A stretch of 8,850 bases of DNA, taken from Paracoccaceae bacterium (GTDB lineage Bacteria > Pseudomonadota > Alphaproteobacteria > Rhodobacterales > Rhodobacteraceae). The notes below the pieces were generated by a model. It searched no databases. It had not been told where the DNA came from and was given only the letters and a program-made list of their open reading frames with translations. The stretch is from contig RFUP01000074.1 in assembly GCA_009922885.1 (NCBI GenBank), positions 1-8,850 on the forward strand. The letters run 5' to 3'. The position numbers were made by a program, and so were the translations under genes. Shown one piece after another: positions 1-6,145 of this stretch (position 1 is the first letter of the stretch; the number at the start of each line of letters is the position of its first letter).

Positions 1-396
1 ATGGCATTTGGCGCAAATTGCGGAACAGGCGCATCGGACCTCTTGCGGACTGTCTTGGGGTTTGCAGCCCAAGGGTCGGAACGCCCCCTGATTGCCAAGG
101 GGAATGCCGGCATTCCGAAATATCATGACGGGCATATCCATTACGATGGCACGCCCGAGCTGATGGCAGATTACGCTGTACTCGCCCGCGATTGCGGTGC
201 GACATTGATCGGCGGATGCTGCGGGACCATGCCGGAACATCTGGGCAAGATGCGCGAAGCACTTGAAACGCGCCCGAAGGGGCCGCGCCCCACGCTTGAG
301 GCGATCACGGCCGCACTCGGGCCTTTCAGCTCCGCATCAGATGGCACGGGCGACGATGCCGCCCCTCGCCGCGAACGGCGCGGAAGACGGGGCTGA
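1..396 (+). CDS. bmt: Homocysteine S-methyltransferase, betaine--homocysteine methyltransferase family (C-terminal part, open at left edge)
   Basis: This is the C-terminal 131 codons of a zinc-dependent homocysteine S-methyltransferase, which moves a methyl group from a donor (betaine, or a methylated corrinoid protein) to homocysteine to make methionine in the cytoplasm. The frame is open to base 1 and the ATG there is most likely an internal methionine. The visible segment begins with the GANCG motif (Cys7) and carries GGCCGT (Cys73, Cys74); these three cysteines are the family's zinc ligands. The end is a family-like basic tail rich in Arg. It converges on a radical SAM gene, with 47 bases between the stop codons, and a separate corrinoid protein gene lies about 1.35 kb further on. 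That context suggests it is the homocysteine-binding module of a split B12-dependent methionine synthase and not a true betaine enzyme, although sequence alone does not settle the methyl donor. Confidence 0.85.
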   Translation: MAFGANCGTGASDLLRTVLGFAAQGSERPLIAKGNAGIPKYHDGHIHYDGTPELMADYAVLARDCGATLIGGCCGTMPEHLGKMREALETRPKGPRPTLEAITAALGPFSSASDGTGDDAAPRRERRGRRG

Positions 397-443
397 TCCT
401 TCCTCTCGGCTGGCGTCTGCCTTTGGCACTCGGACCAACCGGA

Positions 444-1538
444 TCAAAATAATGACATCTGGCGGCTGTCCTTTGGCGGTCGCCGGAAAAGGTTTGTACG
501 CAAGGGATGCGGCGGCTCGCAAAAACCGAGGCGCTGCGACGCCAGCCGGAAACGAGCGGCAATCAGTTCCGCGTAACGCCCCTGCCCGCGCATTCGGTGG
601 TGCCAATCAGGGTCGTATTCTTTCCCGCCATGCATTTCCCTCAGGCGGTTCATCACTTTCTCGGCTCTCTCCGGAAACGTCTCTCGCAGCCATTCCTGCC
701 AGATCTCCGACACCTCGCGTGGCAGGCGCAACATAATCCAGCTCGAAGAGCTAGCCCCCGCCTGCTTGCCGGCCGCCAAGATTGCTTCCAATTCTGGATC
801 GGTCAGGCCCGGAACGATGGGCGACACCATGACCCGCACCGGAATGCCGCGCGCGGTCAGGCGGCGGATGATTTCGAGCCTTCGCGCCGGCAACGGTGCG
901 CGCGGCTCCATTTTCCTGCTGAGCGCAGGGTCTAGCGTCGTCACCGAAATGCCGACGCGCACCAAGCCTTCGGCGGCCATACGCTCCAGAATGTCGATAT
1001 CCTGCTCAATCAGAGCCCCTTTGGTGACAATGGCCACGGGATGGCGCGCCTCATTGAGTGTCAGCAGAACCGAGCGTGTGATCTTTAGATCGCGCTCGAC
1101 GGGCTGATAGGGATCCGTGTTGGTACCAATCGCAATTGGTGCAACGCGATACGAGGGCTTGGCCAGTTCCTGCCTGAGCGCCTCCGCGATATTCGGTCGG
1201 GCAATCAAGCGGGTTTCGAAGTCGAGCCCCGCCGACATTCCCAGAAACGCGTGCGACGGCCGCGCGAAGCAATAGACGCAGCCATGTTCGCACCCCCTGT
1301 AGGGATTGACCGAGCGGTCAAATGGCAAATCAGGCGAGGTGTTCCACGAAATCGCCGTTCGCGCCTGCTCGACCCGTACCTCTGTCCGTATCGCTGGTGG
1401 CTCAGGTTCATCGCCAAGCCCCCACTCATCCAGTAGCGTTTCTTGCGACAACCGCTCGAAACGCCCGGACCGATTGCTCATCGCGCCGCGCGCCTTGCGC
1501 TCCCCCTTTACACTGGTTTCTGCCGCTGCCCACACCAT
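444..1538 (-). CDS. PA0069-family radical SAM protein (SplB-like)
   Basis: This is a radical SAM protein of the PA0069 group, related to spore photoproduct lyase (COG1533-like). It holds a 4Fe-4S cluster and uses S-adenosylmethionine to start radical chemistry; its substrate is not established, but a role in nucleic acid repair is often assumed. With the ATG at 1538 the protein has 364 residues. The cluster motif CxxxCxxC is at Cys83, Cys87 and Cys90 in the context NPYRGCEHGCVYC, followed by a TIM-barrel-like domain to about residue 280. The N-terminal RGAMSNRSGRFE stretch (17-28) resembles the conserved start of this family and favours the long start. That start would give an almost leaderless mRNA, because a -10 element ends six bases upstream. 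The alternative ATG at 1481 has an AAGG eleven bases before it. A GAAC-N7-GAAC box at 1550-1564 suggests LexA control and hence damage induction. The gene sits between, and opposite to, two methionine synthase modules. Confidence 0.87.
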   Translation of the reverse strand: MVWAAAETSVKGERKARGAMSNRSGRFERLSQETLLDEWGLGDEPEPPAIRTEVRVEQARTAISWNTSPDLPFDRSVNPYRGCEHGCVYCFARPSHAFLGMSAGLDFETRLIARPNIAEALRQELAKPSYRVAPIAIGTNTDPYQPVERDLKITRSVLLTLNEARHPVAIVTKGALIEQDIDILERMAAEGLVRVGISVTTLDPALSRKMEPRAPLPARRLEIIRRLTARGIPVRVMVSPIVPGLTDPELEAILAAGKQAGASSSSWIMLRLPREVSEIWQEWLRETFPERAEKVMNRLREMHGGKEYDPDWHHRMRGQGRYAELIAARFRLASQRLGFCEPPHPLRTNLFRRPPKDSRQMSLF

Positions 1539-1544
1539 GAGTGA

Positions 1545-1572
1545 AATATGAACAAATCAAGAACATTCGCAA
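1545..1572 (-). promoter_or_regulatory. Candidate promoter of the radical SAM gene
   Basis: Read on the minus strand there is TTGCGA (1572-1567), a 16-base spacer, and CATATT (1550-1545). These are reasonable sigma-70-type -35 and -10 elements. Transcription would begin within a few bases of the ATG at 1538. The spacer is filled by the GAAC-N7-GAAC operator. This is seen by eye and not tested. Confidence 0.5.
1550..1564. promoter_or_regulatory. Putative LexA operator, GAAC-N7-GAAC
   Basis: The 15 bases GAACAAATCAAGAAC match exactly the direct-repeat LexA box known for alphaproteobacteria (GTTC-N7-GTTC on the other strand). The box covers the spacer between the candidate -35 and -10 of the radical SAM gene and lies 12 bases upstream of its long start. 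LexA bound there should block RNA polymerase until DNA damage. It is about 185 bases from the divergent corrinoid protein gene, so control of that gene is less likely. The four-base half sites are short, but the position is what a real operator would have. Confidence 0.62.
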
Positions 1573-1694
1573 TCGCCTTCATGAAGAACCTGCTGCCTTT
1601 TCATTGGCATTTCCATGGATTTCCTGCGAGTTGTCGGTAGCGCCGCTGGCCATGTCGCATTCATGACAGTCCACAGCGCGCCATTGATCGAAAT

Positions 1695-1729
1695 GGTGAC
1701 CAGAAATCACCGGGGCCCGCATAGGGGCC
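1695..1729 (+). other. Two small hairpins in the leader of the corrinoid protein gene
   Basis: GGTGA (1695-1699) pairs with TCACC (1707-1711) across a 7-base loop. GGCCC (1714-1718) pairs with GGGCC (1725-1729) across a 6-base loop. The second hairpin ends about seven bases before the GAAGGA ribosome binding site. They do not match the cobalamin, SAM or SAH riboswitch cores that I know, so this is only a possible leader structure. Confidence 0.3.
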
Positions 1730-1749
1730 AGAGCGAAGGAAAACCGCGC

Positions 1750-2451
1750 ATGTCCGACGATGCAGACGACATCATCCTCTCCGAACTCGACGACGACGAG
1801 CTTGTCCAACAGATGTTCGATGACCTCTATGATGGTCTGAAGGAAGAGATTGAAGAAGGCGTTAACATCCTGATCGAACGTGGTTGGGCACCCTACAAGG
1901 TGCTGACCGAAGCGCTCGTGGGTGGTATGACGATCGTCGGGAAAGACTTCCGTGACGGCATTCTCTTCGTTCCGGAAGTGCTGCTTGCGGCAAACGCGAT
2001 GAAGGGCGGCATGGCCATCCTGAAGCCGCTACTTGCTGAAACCGGCGCACCGCGCGTGGGTAAGATGGTGATTGGCACCGTAAAAGGCGACATTCACGAC
2101 ATCGGCAAGAACCTCGTCGGCATGATGATGGAAGGCGCTGGCTTCGAAGTGGTGGACCTCGGCATCAACAACGACGTCGACAAATACCTCGGCGCGCTGG
2201 AAACCGAACAGCCCGACATCCTCGGCATGTCCGCGCTCCTGACCACCACGATGCCCTACATGAAGGTCGTGATCGACACGCTCGTCGAGAAAGGCCTGCG
2301 CGAGGAATACATCGTGCTCGTCGGCGGCGCGCCTCTCAACGAGGAATTCGGCAAGGCGATCGGTGCCGATGCTTATTGCCGTGACGCCGCAGTTGCCGTG
2401 GAAACCGCGAAAACCTTCGTGGCCCGCAAACACAACTCCGCCCGCGCGTGA
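1750..2451 (+). CDS. Corrinoid (cobalamin-binding) methyl-carrier protein
   Basis: This 233-residue soluble protein binds cobalamin and carries a methyl group between two methyltransferases; it corresponds to the B12 module of MetH or to MtbC-type corrinoid proteins. Residues 15-95 form the helical cap domain, and 104-225 the Rossmann-like B12 domain. The latter has GDIHDIGKNLV (113-123), giving DxHxxG with Asp114, the axial ligand His116 and Gly119. It is followed by SALLTTT (161-167) and the GGAP loop (192-195). I chose the ATG at 1750 because GAAGGA lies ten bases upstream and the reading frame ahead of it (from 1615) resembles no family member. A strong terminator follows. Together with the homocysteine methyltransferase to the left and DUF1638 to the right it fits a split methionine synthase. 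A dimethylamine- or betaine-linked methyl transfer system is the alternative. Confidence 0.92.
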   Translation: MSDDADDIILSELDDDELVQQMFDDLYDGLKEEIEEGVNILIERGWAPYKVLTEALVGGMTIVGKDFRDGILFVPEVLLAANAMKGGMAILKPLLAETGAPRVGKMVIGTVKGDIHDIGKNLVGMMMEGAGFEVVDLGINNDVDKYLGALETEQPDILGMSALLTTTMPYMKVVIDTLVEKGLREEYIVLVGGAPLNEEFGKAIGADAYCRDAAVAVETAKTFVARKHNSARA

Positions 2452-2530
2452 GTGTCTGAAAACGACATTTCCGAAGCGTATGGATTGCGTCTGGCATGTG
2501 TATGGCAAGCGTCATGACGTAAACGCGAAA

Positions 2531-2566
2531 AAGCCCCCCGCGCCTCTGGCCGGGGGGCTTTCCTTT
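2531..2566. terminator. Strong bidirectional intrinsic terminator
   Basis: AAGCCCCCCG (2531-2540) pairs perfectly with CGGGGGGCTT (2551-2560). The loop is closed further by GCC/GGC around TCT, with one bulged C at 2541. On the plus strand TTCCTTTTG follows, and on the minus strand the stem is followed by a T run (complement of the A-rich 2526-2532). It therefore serves the corrinoid gene (plus) and the thioesterase gene (minus), which converge here. Confidence 0.88.
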
Positions 2567-2568
2567 TG

Positions 2569-3030
2569 TCAGCCCTCAAGCCCCCGCCCCTGCACGGCCA
2601 TCAAGGTGCAAGACATCGTCGCGATCAGCTTCTCTTTCCCGTCCGCAGCGATGGCATAGGCCCGACCATCCGCCGGAACGATGGTTCGACCGGGCTTGAT
2701 CACCTCCCCCTCGAAGCGGAAGCGCACCCCATCCGCCGGGGCAAGAAAGTTGATCTTGAACTCCACCGTCAAAACCGCGCTATCGGCCGCCATTACCGAA
2801 AGCCCGGCATAGCCGCAGGCACTATCGAGCACCGCAGCAATCGCACCACCGTGCTGGAACCCGTGCTGCTGGGTGGCTTTCTGGGAAAACCCCATTTCGA
2901 TCACCACACGCCCACAGGCCACCGATGCCAGATGCGCACCAAAGGTCTCCATCAGCCCCTGCTTGGCGAAACTGTCGCGGATGCGCCCTGCAAAGGCGGA
3001 AAAGCGCGGTTCAAATAGGTCTTCAGTCAT
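2569..3030 (-). CDS. PaaI-type hotdog thioesterase
   Basis: This is a 153-residue acyl-CoA thioesterase of the PaaI/YigI-like hotdog superfamily, expected to hydrolyse a small acyl- or aryl-CoA in the cytoplasm as an oligomer. The central helix carries QHGFQHGGAIAAVLDSACG, with HGG at residues 60-62 and the likely catalytic Asp69. The strands VLTVEFKINFLAPA (about 86-99) and the later beta strands complete the fold. Length is normal for the family and the substrate cannot be told. The start codon overlaps, on the CATG at 3028-3031, an ATG on the other strand; TGGGAA about ten bases upstream is a weak ribosome site. It ends against the shared terminator at 2531-2566. It is divergent from the DUF1638 gene and has no obvious link to methyl transfer. 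Confidence 0.85.
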   Translation of the reverse strand: MTEDLFEPRFSAFAGRIRDSFAKQGLMETFGAHLASVACGRVVIEMGFSQKATQQHGFQHGGAIAAVLDSACGYAGLSVMAADSAVLTVEFKINFLAPADGVRFRFEGEVIKPGRTIVPADGRAYAIAADGKEKLIATMSCTLMAVQGRGLEG

Positions 3031-3060
3031 GACAAATTCCCAAGCAGATTACGGCCCCAG

Positions 3061-3088
3061 AGTTACGCGGCCGCCGGACAGTTACACG
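3061..3088. repeat. Short direct repeat AGTTACRCG in a divergent promoter region
   Basis: AGTTACGCG (3061-3069) and AGTTACACG (3080-3088) agree at eight of nine bases and start 19 bases apart, flanking a GCGGCCGC palindrome. They lie in the 82 bases between the divergent starts of the thioesterase and DUF1638 genes, so they could be a paired operator. The repeat is short enough to be chance. Confidence 0.25.
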
Positions 3089-3112
3089 CCTAACGCTACG
3101 TCAGAGGAAAAG

Positions 3113-3742
3113 ATGCAGGCACCCGACGACCATACCCTGACCGACGCAGGCCTTGCCCCTCTGGGACATGGAAAGGTTCTCCTGATCGCCTGCGGAGCCT
3201 TGGCACGAGAAATCCTCGACCTAAAATCGAAAAATGGCTGGTCCCATCTCGATCTCGCCTGCCTGCCCGCAATCCTGCACAACACGCCCGAGAAGATCAC
3301 CGCAGCCGTCGAAGCCGCCGTGGAAAAACACCGCCCGGCCTACGAACGCCTCTTCGTCGTCTATGCCGATTGCGGCACCGGGGGATTACTGGAAGCAGCC
3401 TGCACGCGTCTAGGCGTCGCCATGGTGAAAGGTCCGCATTGCTATAGCTTCTTCGAAGGGAACGAGGCCTTCGCAGCGAAAGAGGAAATGACCGCCTTTT
3501 ACCTCACGGACTTCCTCGTCCGGCAATTCGACGCCTTCGTCTGGAAACCGCTCGGCCTCGACCGCCACCCAAGCCTGCGCGACATGTACTTCGGCCATTA
3601 CGAAAAACTCGTCTACCAAGCCCAGACCGACGACCCCGCACTCACGGAAAAAGCCAAAGATTGCGCCGCGCGCCTTGGTCTCGCCTTCGAACGCCGCTTC
3701 ACGGGCTATGGCGATCTCGAAACCGCCCTCGCCCGCGCCTGA
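3113..3742 (+). CDS. DUF1638 family protein
   Basis: This 209-residue soluble protein belongs to DUF1638, recognised from LIACGALAREI (24-34), YADCGTGGLLE (84-94), GPHCYSFF (107-114), FYLTDFLVRQF (129-139) and TGYGDLE (197-203). Its biochemical role is not known to me. Cys27, His55, Cys87, His109 and Cys110 stand in motifs that look conserved and could bind a metal or a corrinoid-related ligand; this is inference. I chose the ATG at 3113 because AGAGGA sits about five bases upstream. The earlier in-frame ATG at 3029 is just the reverse complement of the thioesterase start and would add 28 low-complexity residues. Members of this family tend to occur beside corrinoid methyltransferase genes, as here, so an accessory role in the split B12-dependent methionine synthase (assembly, reactivation or methyl handling) is a reasonable hypothesis. 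Confidence 0.85.
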   Translation: MQAPDDHTLTDAGLAPLGHGKVLLIACGALAREILDLKSKNGWSHLDLACLPAILHNTPEKITAAVEAAVEKHRPAYERLFVVYADCGTGGLLEAACTRLGVAMVKGPHCYSFFEGNEAFAAKEEMTAFYLTDFLVRQFDAFVWKPLGLDRHPSLRDMYFGHYEKLVYQAQTDDPALTEKAKDCAARLGLAFERRFTGYGDLETALARA

Positions 3743-3794
3743 CCAAGAACAAATTTCTCTTTCGGAAATATCCCGGGGGTGAATGCCGAAGGCA

Positions 3795-3813
3795 GAGGGG
3801 GCAGAGCCCCCTC
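3795..3813. terminator. GC hairpin between convergent DUF1638 and sufE genes
   Basis: GAGGGGGC (3795-3802) pairs perfectly with GCCCCCTC (3806-3813) around an AGA loop. It lies 52 bases after the DUF1638 stop and 7 bases after the sufE stop on the other strand. There is no clear T tract on either side, so termination is inferred from position. Similar GGGGGCAGAGCCCCC elements are, from memory, common between genes in Rhodobacterales. Confidence 0.5.
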
Positions 3814-3820
3814 CCCTGTA

Positions 3821-4231
3821 TCACACCGCTTCGGCAGCGGTTTTGCGGATCCGCTCGATCATCGCGCGCACGCCGTTCGAGCGTTGCGCAGAGAGGTGTT
3901 CGTGAAGCCCGAGCCGCGCCAGTTCGGCATGGGCGTCGATGGCTGCAACCTCTTTCAACGGCGCTCCATTATAGAGCGCGCGCAGCACGGCAATGAGTCC
4001 ACGCACGATCATAGCATCACTATCGCCCTCAAAAGCGTAGAGCCCGCCCTCGATGCGCGGCTGCAGCCAGACCTGCGAAGCGCAGCCGTCGACTTTGGTG
4101 GCCGGGACTTTCAACGCATCGGGCAAGGCGGGCATGGCTTTGCCGAGATCGATCACATGGCGGTAACGGTCTTCCCAATCGTCCATGAACTCGAAATCGT
4201 CGGCGATCTCTTCGAAAGCGGGTTGGGCCAT
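3821..4231 (-). CDS. sufE: SufE-family cysteine desulfuration protein
   Basis: This 136-residue cytoplasmic protein takes the persulfide sulfur from a cysteine desulfurase (SufS type) and hands it to the Fe-S scaffold. The family signature is VDGCASQVWLQP, with the sulfur-accepting Cys50, matching Cys51 of E. coli SufE. The N-terminal FEFMDDWEDRYRHVIDLGK (13-31) is also typical, and length is normal. An AGAGGT ribosome site lies about eight bases before the ATG at 4231. No sufBCDS genes are in the window, so it is a detached member of the pathway. It is divergent from a lipoprotein gene and converges on the DUF1638 gene. Confidence 0.92.
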   Translation of the reverse strand: MAQPAFEEIADDFEFMDDWEDRYRHVIDLGKAMPALPDALKVPATKVDGCASQVWLQPRIEGGLYAFEGDSDAMIVRGLIAVLRALYNGAPLKEVAAIDAHAELARLGLHEHLSAQRSNGVRAMIERIRKTAAEAV

Positions 4232-4285
4232 GGCGGAATACCTCTTGTCTTCAGGGAGAGGTAAGGGAGGTGGCCCCGAAGGTCC

Positions 4286-4301
4286 AGCCCCGAGCGGGGC
4301 T
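4286..4301. other. GC hairpin between divergent sufE and lipoprotein genes
   Basis: AGCCCC (4286-4291) pairs with GGGGCT (4296-4301) around a GAGC loop, followed by TTAC on the plus strand. It is in the 142-base divergent gap, where a terminator is not expected. It may be a leader hairpin of the lipoprotein mRNA or an operator. No clear sigma-70 promoter could be picked in this gap. Confidence 0.3.
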
Positions 4302-4373
4302 TTACAAGGGTTTGATGCTTTTCATCTGAAGCGGGATGCGGTAACTCGGTTGCAAAGCGAGTGAGGCGATGCG

Positions 4374-4871
4374 ATGCGGCGAGTGATCCCGGCCCTTCTG
4401 GTTGCAACTTTGACCCTGTCGGGCTGTGGCGCGGTACGCGACAGCTGGGTCAATCCGATGAACTGGTTCGGGCGGAGCCGCGCCGAAGCGCCGCCTGCGG
4501 AGGGTGTGAACCCGCTCATTCCGAAACGCGGTGCAATGAACCGCCCCGTGGCCGTTTACGGCGGTGTGCCTGTTGAAAGCATCAGTGAACTGACTGCCGA
4601 GCGCACTCCGGGCGGGGCCATGATACGGGTGACGGGTGTGGCAACGCGCGAAGGGGCCCATGACGTGCGTCTGATTCCCCTTGGGGTACCGGAAAAGGGT
4701 GTTCTGAGCTACGCGCTAAATGTGATTTACCCGAACAAGAAGACAGCCCGCGCTGGCGCTCCTGCGCGTACAGTGACGGCGGCTATCGCGCTCACAGAGC
4801 AGCAACTTGACGGGATCAAGACCATCCGCGTGGTGGGTGAGACCAATGCGCGGAGCGTGAAGCGCCGTTAA
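4374..4871 (+). CDS. Small lipoprotein of unknown function
   Basis: I do not recognise a family with a known role. The 165-residue product starts MRRVIPALLVATLTLSGC: a short basic n-region, a hydrophobic core and the lipobox LSGC with Cys18 as the lipidated residue, so a mature lipoprotein of 148 residues in the cell envelope is expected. Next to Cys are Gly and Ala, not Asp, which by the E. coli rule favours the outer membrane, though that rule is uncertain here. The rest is a small globular domain with short strands (about 65-160) ending in a basic tail. GAGG lies just upstream of the ATG at 4374; another ATG five bases earlier is out of frame and closes at once. The gene converges on rnd with only 20 bases between the stops, and is divergent from sufE. 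Confidence 0.82.
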   Translation: MRRVIPALLVATLTLSGCGAVRDSWVNPMNWFGRSRAEAPPAEGVNPLIPKRGAMNRPVAVYGGVPVESISELTAERTPGGAMIRVTGVATREGAHDVRLIPLGVPEKGVLSYALNVIYPNKKTARAGAPARTVTAAIALTEQQLDGIKTIRVVGETNARSVKRR

Positions 4872-4885
4872 GCGCTGCCGCTCCG
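4851..4885. terminator. Interrupted hairpin across the lipoprotein stop codon
   Basis: CGGAGCG (4851-4857) pairs with CGCTCCG (4879-4885). Inside, after a small internal loop, AGCGC (4861-4865) pairs with GCGCT (4872-4876) around CGTTAA, which contains the TAA stop. The element spans the convergent junction with rnd. There is no good T tract, so terminator function is a guess from position. Confidence 0.4.
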
Positions 4886-4891
4886 GCAAAT

Positions 4892-6046
4892 TCAACGTTC
4901 GATGATGATGATCTTGCCGGCCTTCGCGGCCAATCCGACCTGACCGTCGCAGAGGCGGAGTGCGTCTTCTCCAAACACATCCCGGCGCCAGCCTTGGAGG
5001 GCTGGCACATCGCGCTGGCCTGCGGCGAGGGCGTCGAGATCGGAGGACGAGGCAATCAGGCGGGCGGCGACGCCGGAGGCTTCGGTTTTCGCCTTCAGAA
5101 GCACGCGCAGGAGATCGGCGATGGCGGGATTGACGTTCAGCTTCTCGTCAGTGTCGACGCGCGGGGCTTTTTCAGCCGGGCAGTCGATCCCGGCCTTGAT
5201 CGCCGCGAGAATGCCGTCTGCCACATCGCCTTTACGGGCTTCACGCAGCAAAAGGCGGGAGCGGCCGAGGTCTTCGTGGTTCTGGGGCTTGGTGGAGGCC
5301 AGTTCGATCAGCGCATCGTCTTTGTAGACACGCGAGCGCGGGATATTTTTCTTCTGGGCGTAATCCTCGCGGAAGCGCGCCAGTTCGCGCACGATGGCGA
5401 GGAATTTGGGCGTCGTGGTGCGGGTTTTCACCTTCTGCCACGCGTCTTCGGGGCGGGTGATATAGGTCTCGGGGTTCGAGAGGATCGCCAATTCTTCCTC
5501 GACCCATTTCTCACGCCCGTCTTTCTGTAGTTCGGCGTCGAGATACTCGTAAATGCGGCGCAGATGGGTAACGTCAGCCAGAGCATAGGTTTTCTGGGCA
5601 TCTGAAAGCGGGCGGCGGGACCAGTCGGTGAAGCGCGAGGATTTGTCGAGCTGGTGCTTGGCGATACGCTTGACCAGCGTTTCATAGCCCACCTGTTCGC
5701 CGAAACCGCAGACCATGGCGGCGACTTGGGTATCGAAGAGCGGTGCCGGGATCACGCCTGCATCGACGAAGAAAATCTCCAGATCCTGACGCGCGGCGTG
5801 GAACACCTTCACGACATTCGGATCGCGGAACAACTCGTAGAGCGGTTCAAGCGAGAGACCATCGGCCATCGGATCGACGAGCACGGCGGTGTCATCGGTC
5901 TTGCCGGGCATGGCGAGCTGCACGAGGCAGAGCTTGGCATAATAGGTGCGTTCGCGGAGAAATTCGGTATCGACCGTGACGTAGGGATGTTTCCGGGCCT
6001 CGGCGCAGAAAGAGGCGAGGTCTTCAGTGGTGGTCACGGTTTTCAT
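4892..6046 (-). CDS. rnd: Ribonuclease D
   Basis: This 384-residue 3'-5' exoribonuclease trims the 3' ends of tRNA and other stable RNA precursors in the cytoplasm using two metal ions. The DEDDy active site is complete: Asp26 and Glu28 in TVDTEFLRER (Exo I), Asp88 in FHAARQDLEIF (Exo II), and Tyr154 and Asp158 in YALADV (Exo III). An HRDC RNA-binding domain spans about residues 210-290, and a second, weaker HRDC-like region follows to the end. Length is normal. GAAGGGA sits about seven bases before the ATG at 6046. It lies 99 bases downstream of purN on the same strand without an obvious terminator between them, so it may be partly transcribed with purMN. Confidence 0.95.
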   Translation of the reverse strand: MKTVTTTEDLASFCAEARKHPYVTVDTEFLRERTYYAKLCLVQLAMPGKTDDTAVLVDPMADGLSLEPLYELFRDPNVVKVFHAARQDLEIFFVDAGVIPAPLFDTQVAAMVCGFGEQVGYETLVKRIAKHQLDKSSRFTDWSRRPLSDAQKTYALADVTHLRRIYEYLDAELQKDGREKWVEEELAILSNPETYITRPEDAWQKVKTRTTTPKFLAIVRELARFREDYAQKKNIPRSRVYKDDALIELASTKPQNHEDLGRSRLLLREARKGDVADGILAAIKAGIDCPAEKAPRVDTDEKLNVNPAIADLLRVLLKAKTEASGVAARLIASSSDLDALAAGQRDVPALQGWRRDVFGEDALRLCDGQVGLAAKAGKIIIIER

Positions 6047-6059
6047 GGCAGTCCCTTCG

Positions 6060-6090
6060 CGGGCGGGGGTGCGTCCGGCACCCGTTTCAA
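6060..6090 (+). repeat. Intergenic repeat, copy A (purN-rnd gap)
   Basis: These 31 bases match 7892-7922 at 25 positions without gaps. The shared core is GGCACCCGT preceded by GGGCGGG. GGGTGC (6067-6072 region) can pair with GCACCC (6078-6083), giving a small hairpin ahead of rnd on the minus strand. It may be a dispersed intergenic element or two similar regulatory hairpins. Confidence 0.35.
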
Positions 6091-6145
6091 CCGTGCCCGA
6101 TTACGGCAATTGGCGAGGAAAGGGAAGAGGCTGCGCCAGTGGAGC

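Noticed and set aside
367..380. CGCCG/CGGCG hairpin near the end of the homocysteine methyltransferase gene as terminator
   Set aside because: It lies inside the Arg-rich coding tail, has a stem of only five pairs and no T tract.
1615..1749. Upstream in-frame extension of the corrinoid protein
   Set aside because: It adds 45 residues unlike the family; GAAGGA points to the ATG at 1750.
1565..1749. Cobalamin, SAM or SAH riboswitch ahead of the corrinoid gene
   Set aside because: None of the conserved core sequences I know for these riboswitches is present; only simple hairpins are seen.
2029..2508. 159-codon frame on the minus strand opposite the corrinoid protein gene
   Set aside because: Val/His-rich composition typical of an antisense shadow; it crosses the motif-coding region.
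3029..3112. ATG at 3029 as the start of the DUF1638 protein
   Set aside because: It is the reverse complement of the thioesterase start within CATG and has no ribosome site of its own; the ATG at 3113 has AGAGGA.
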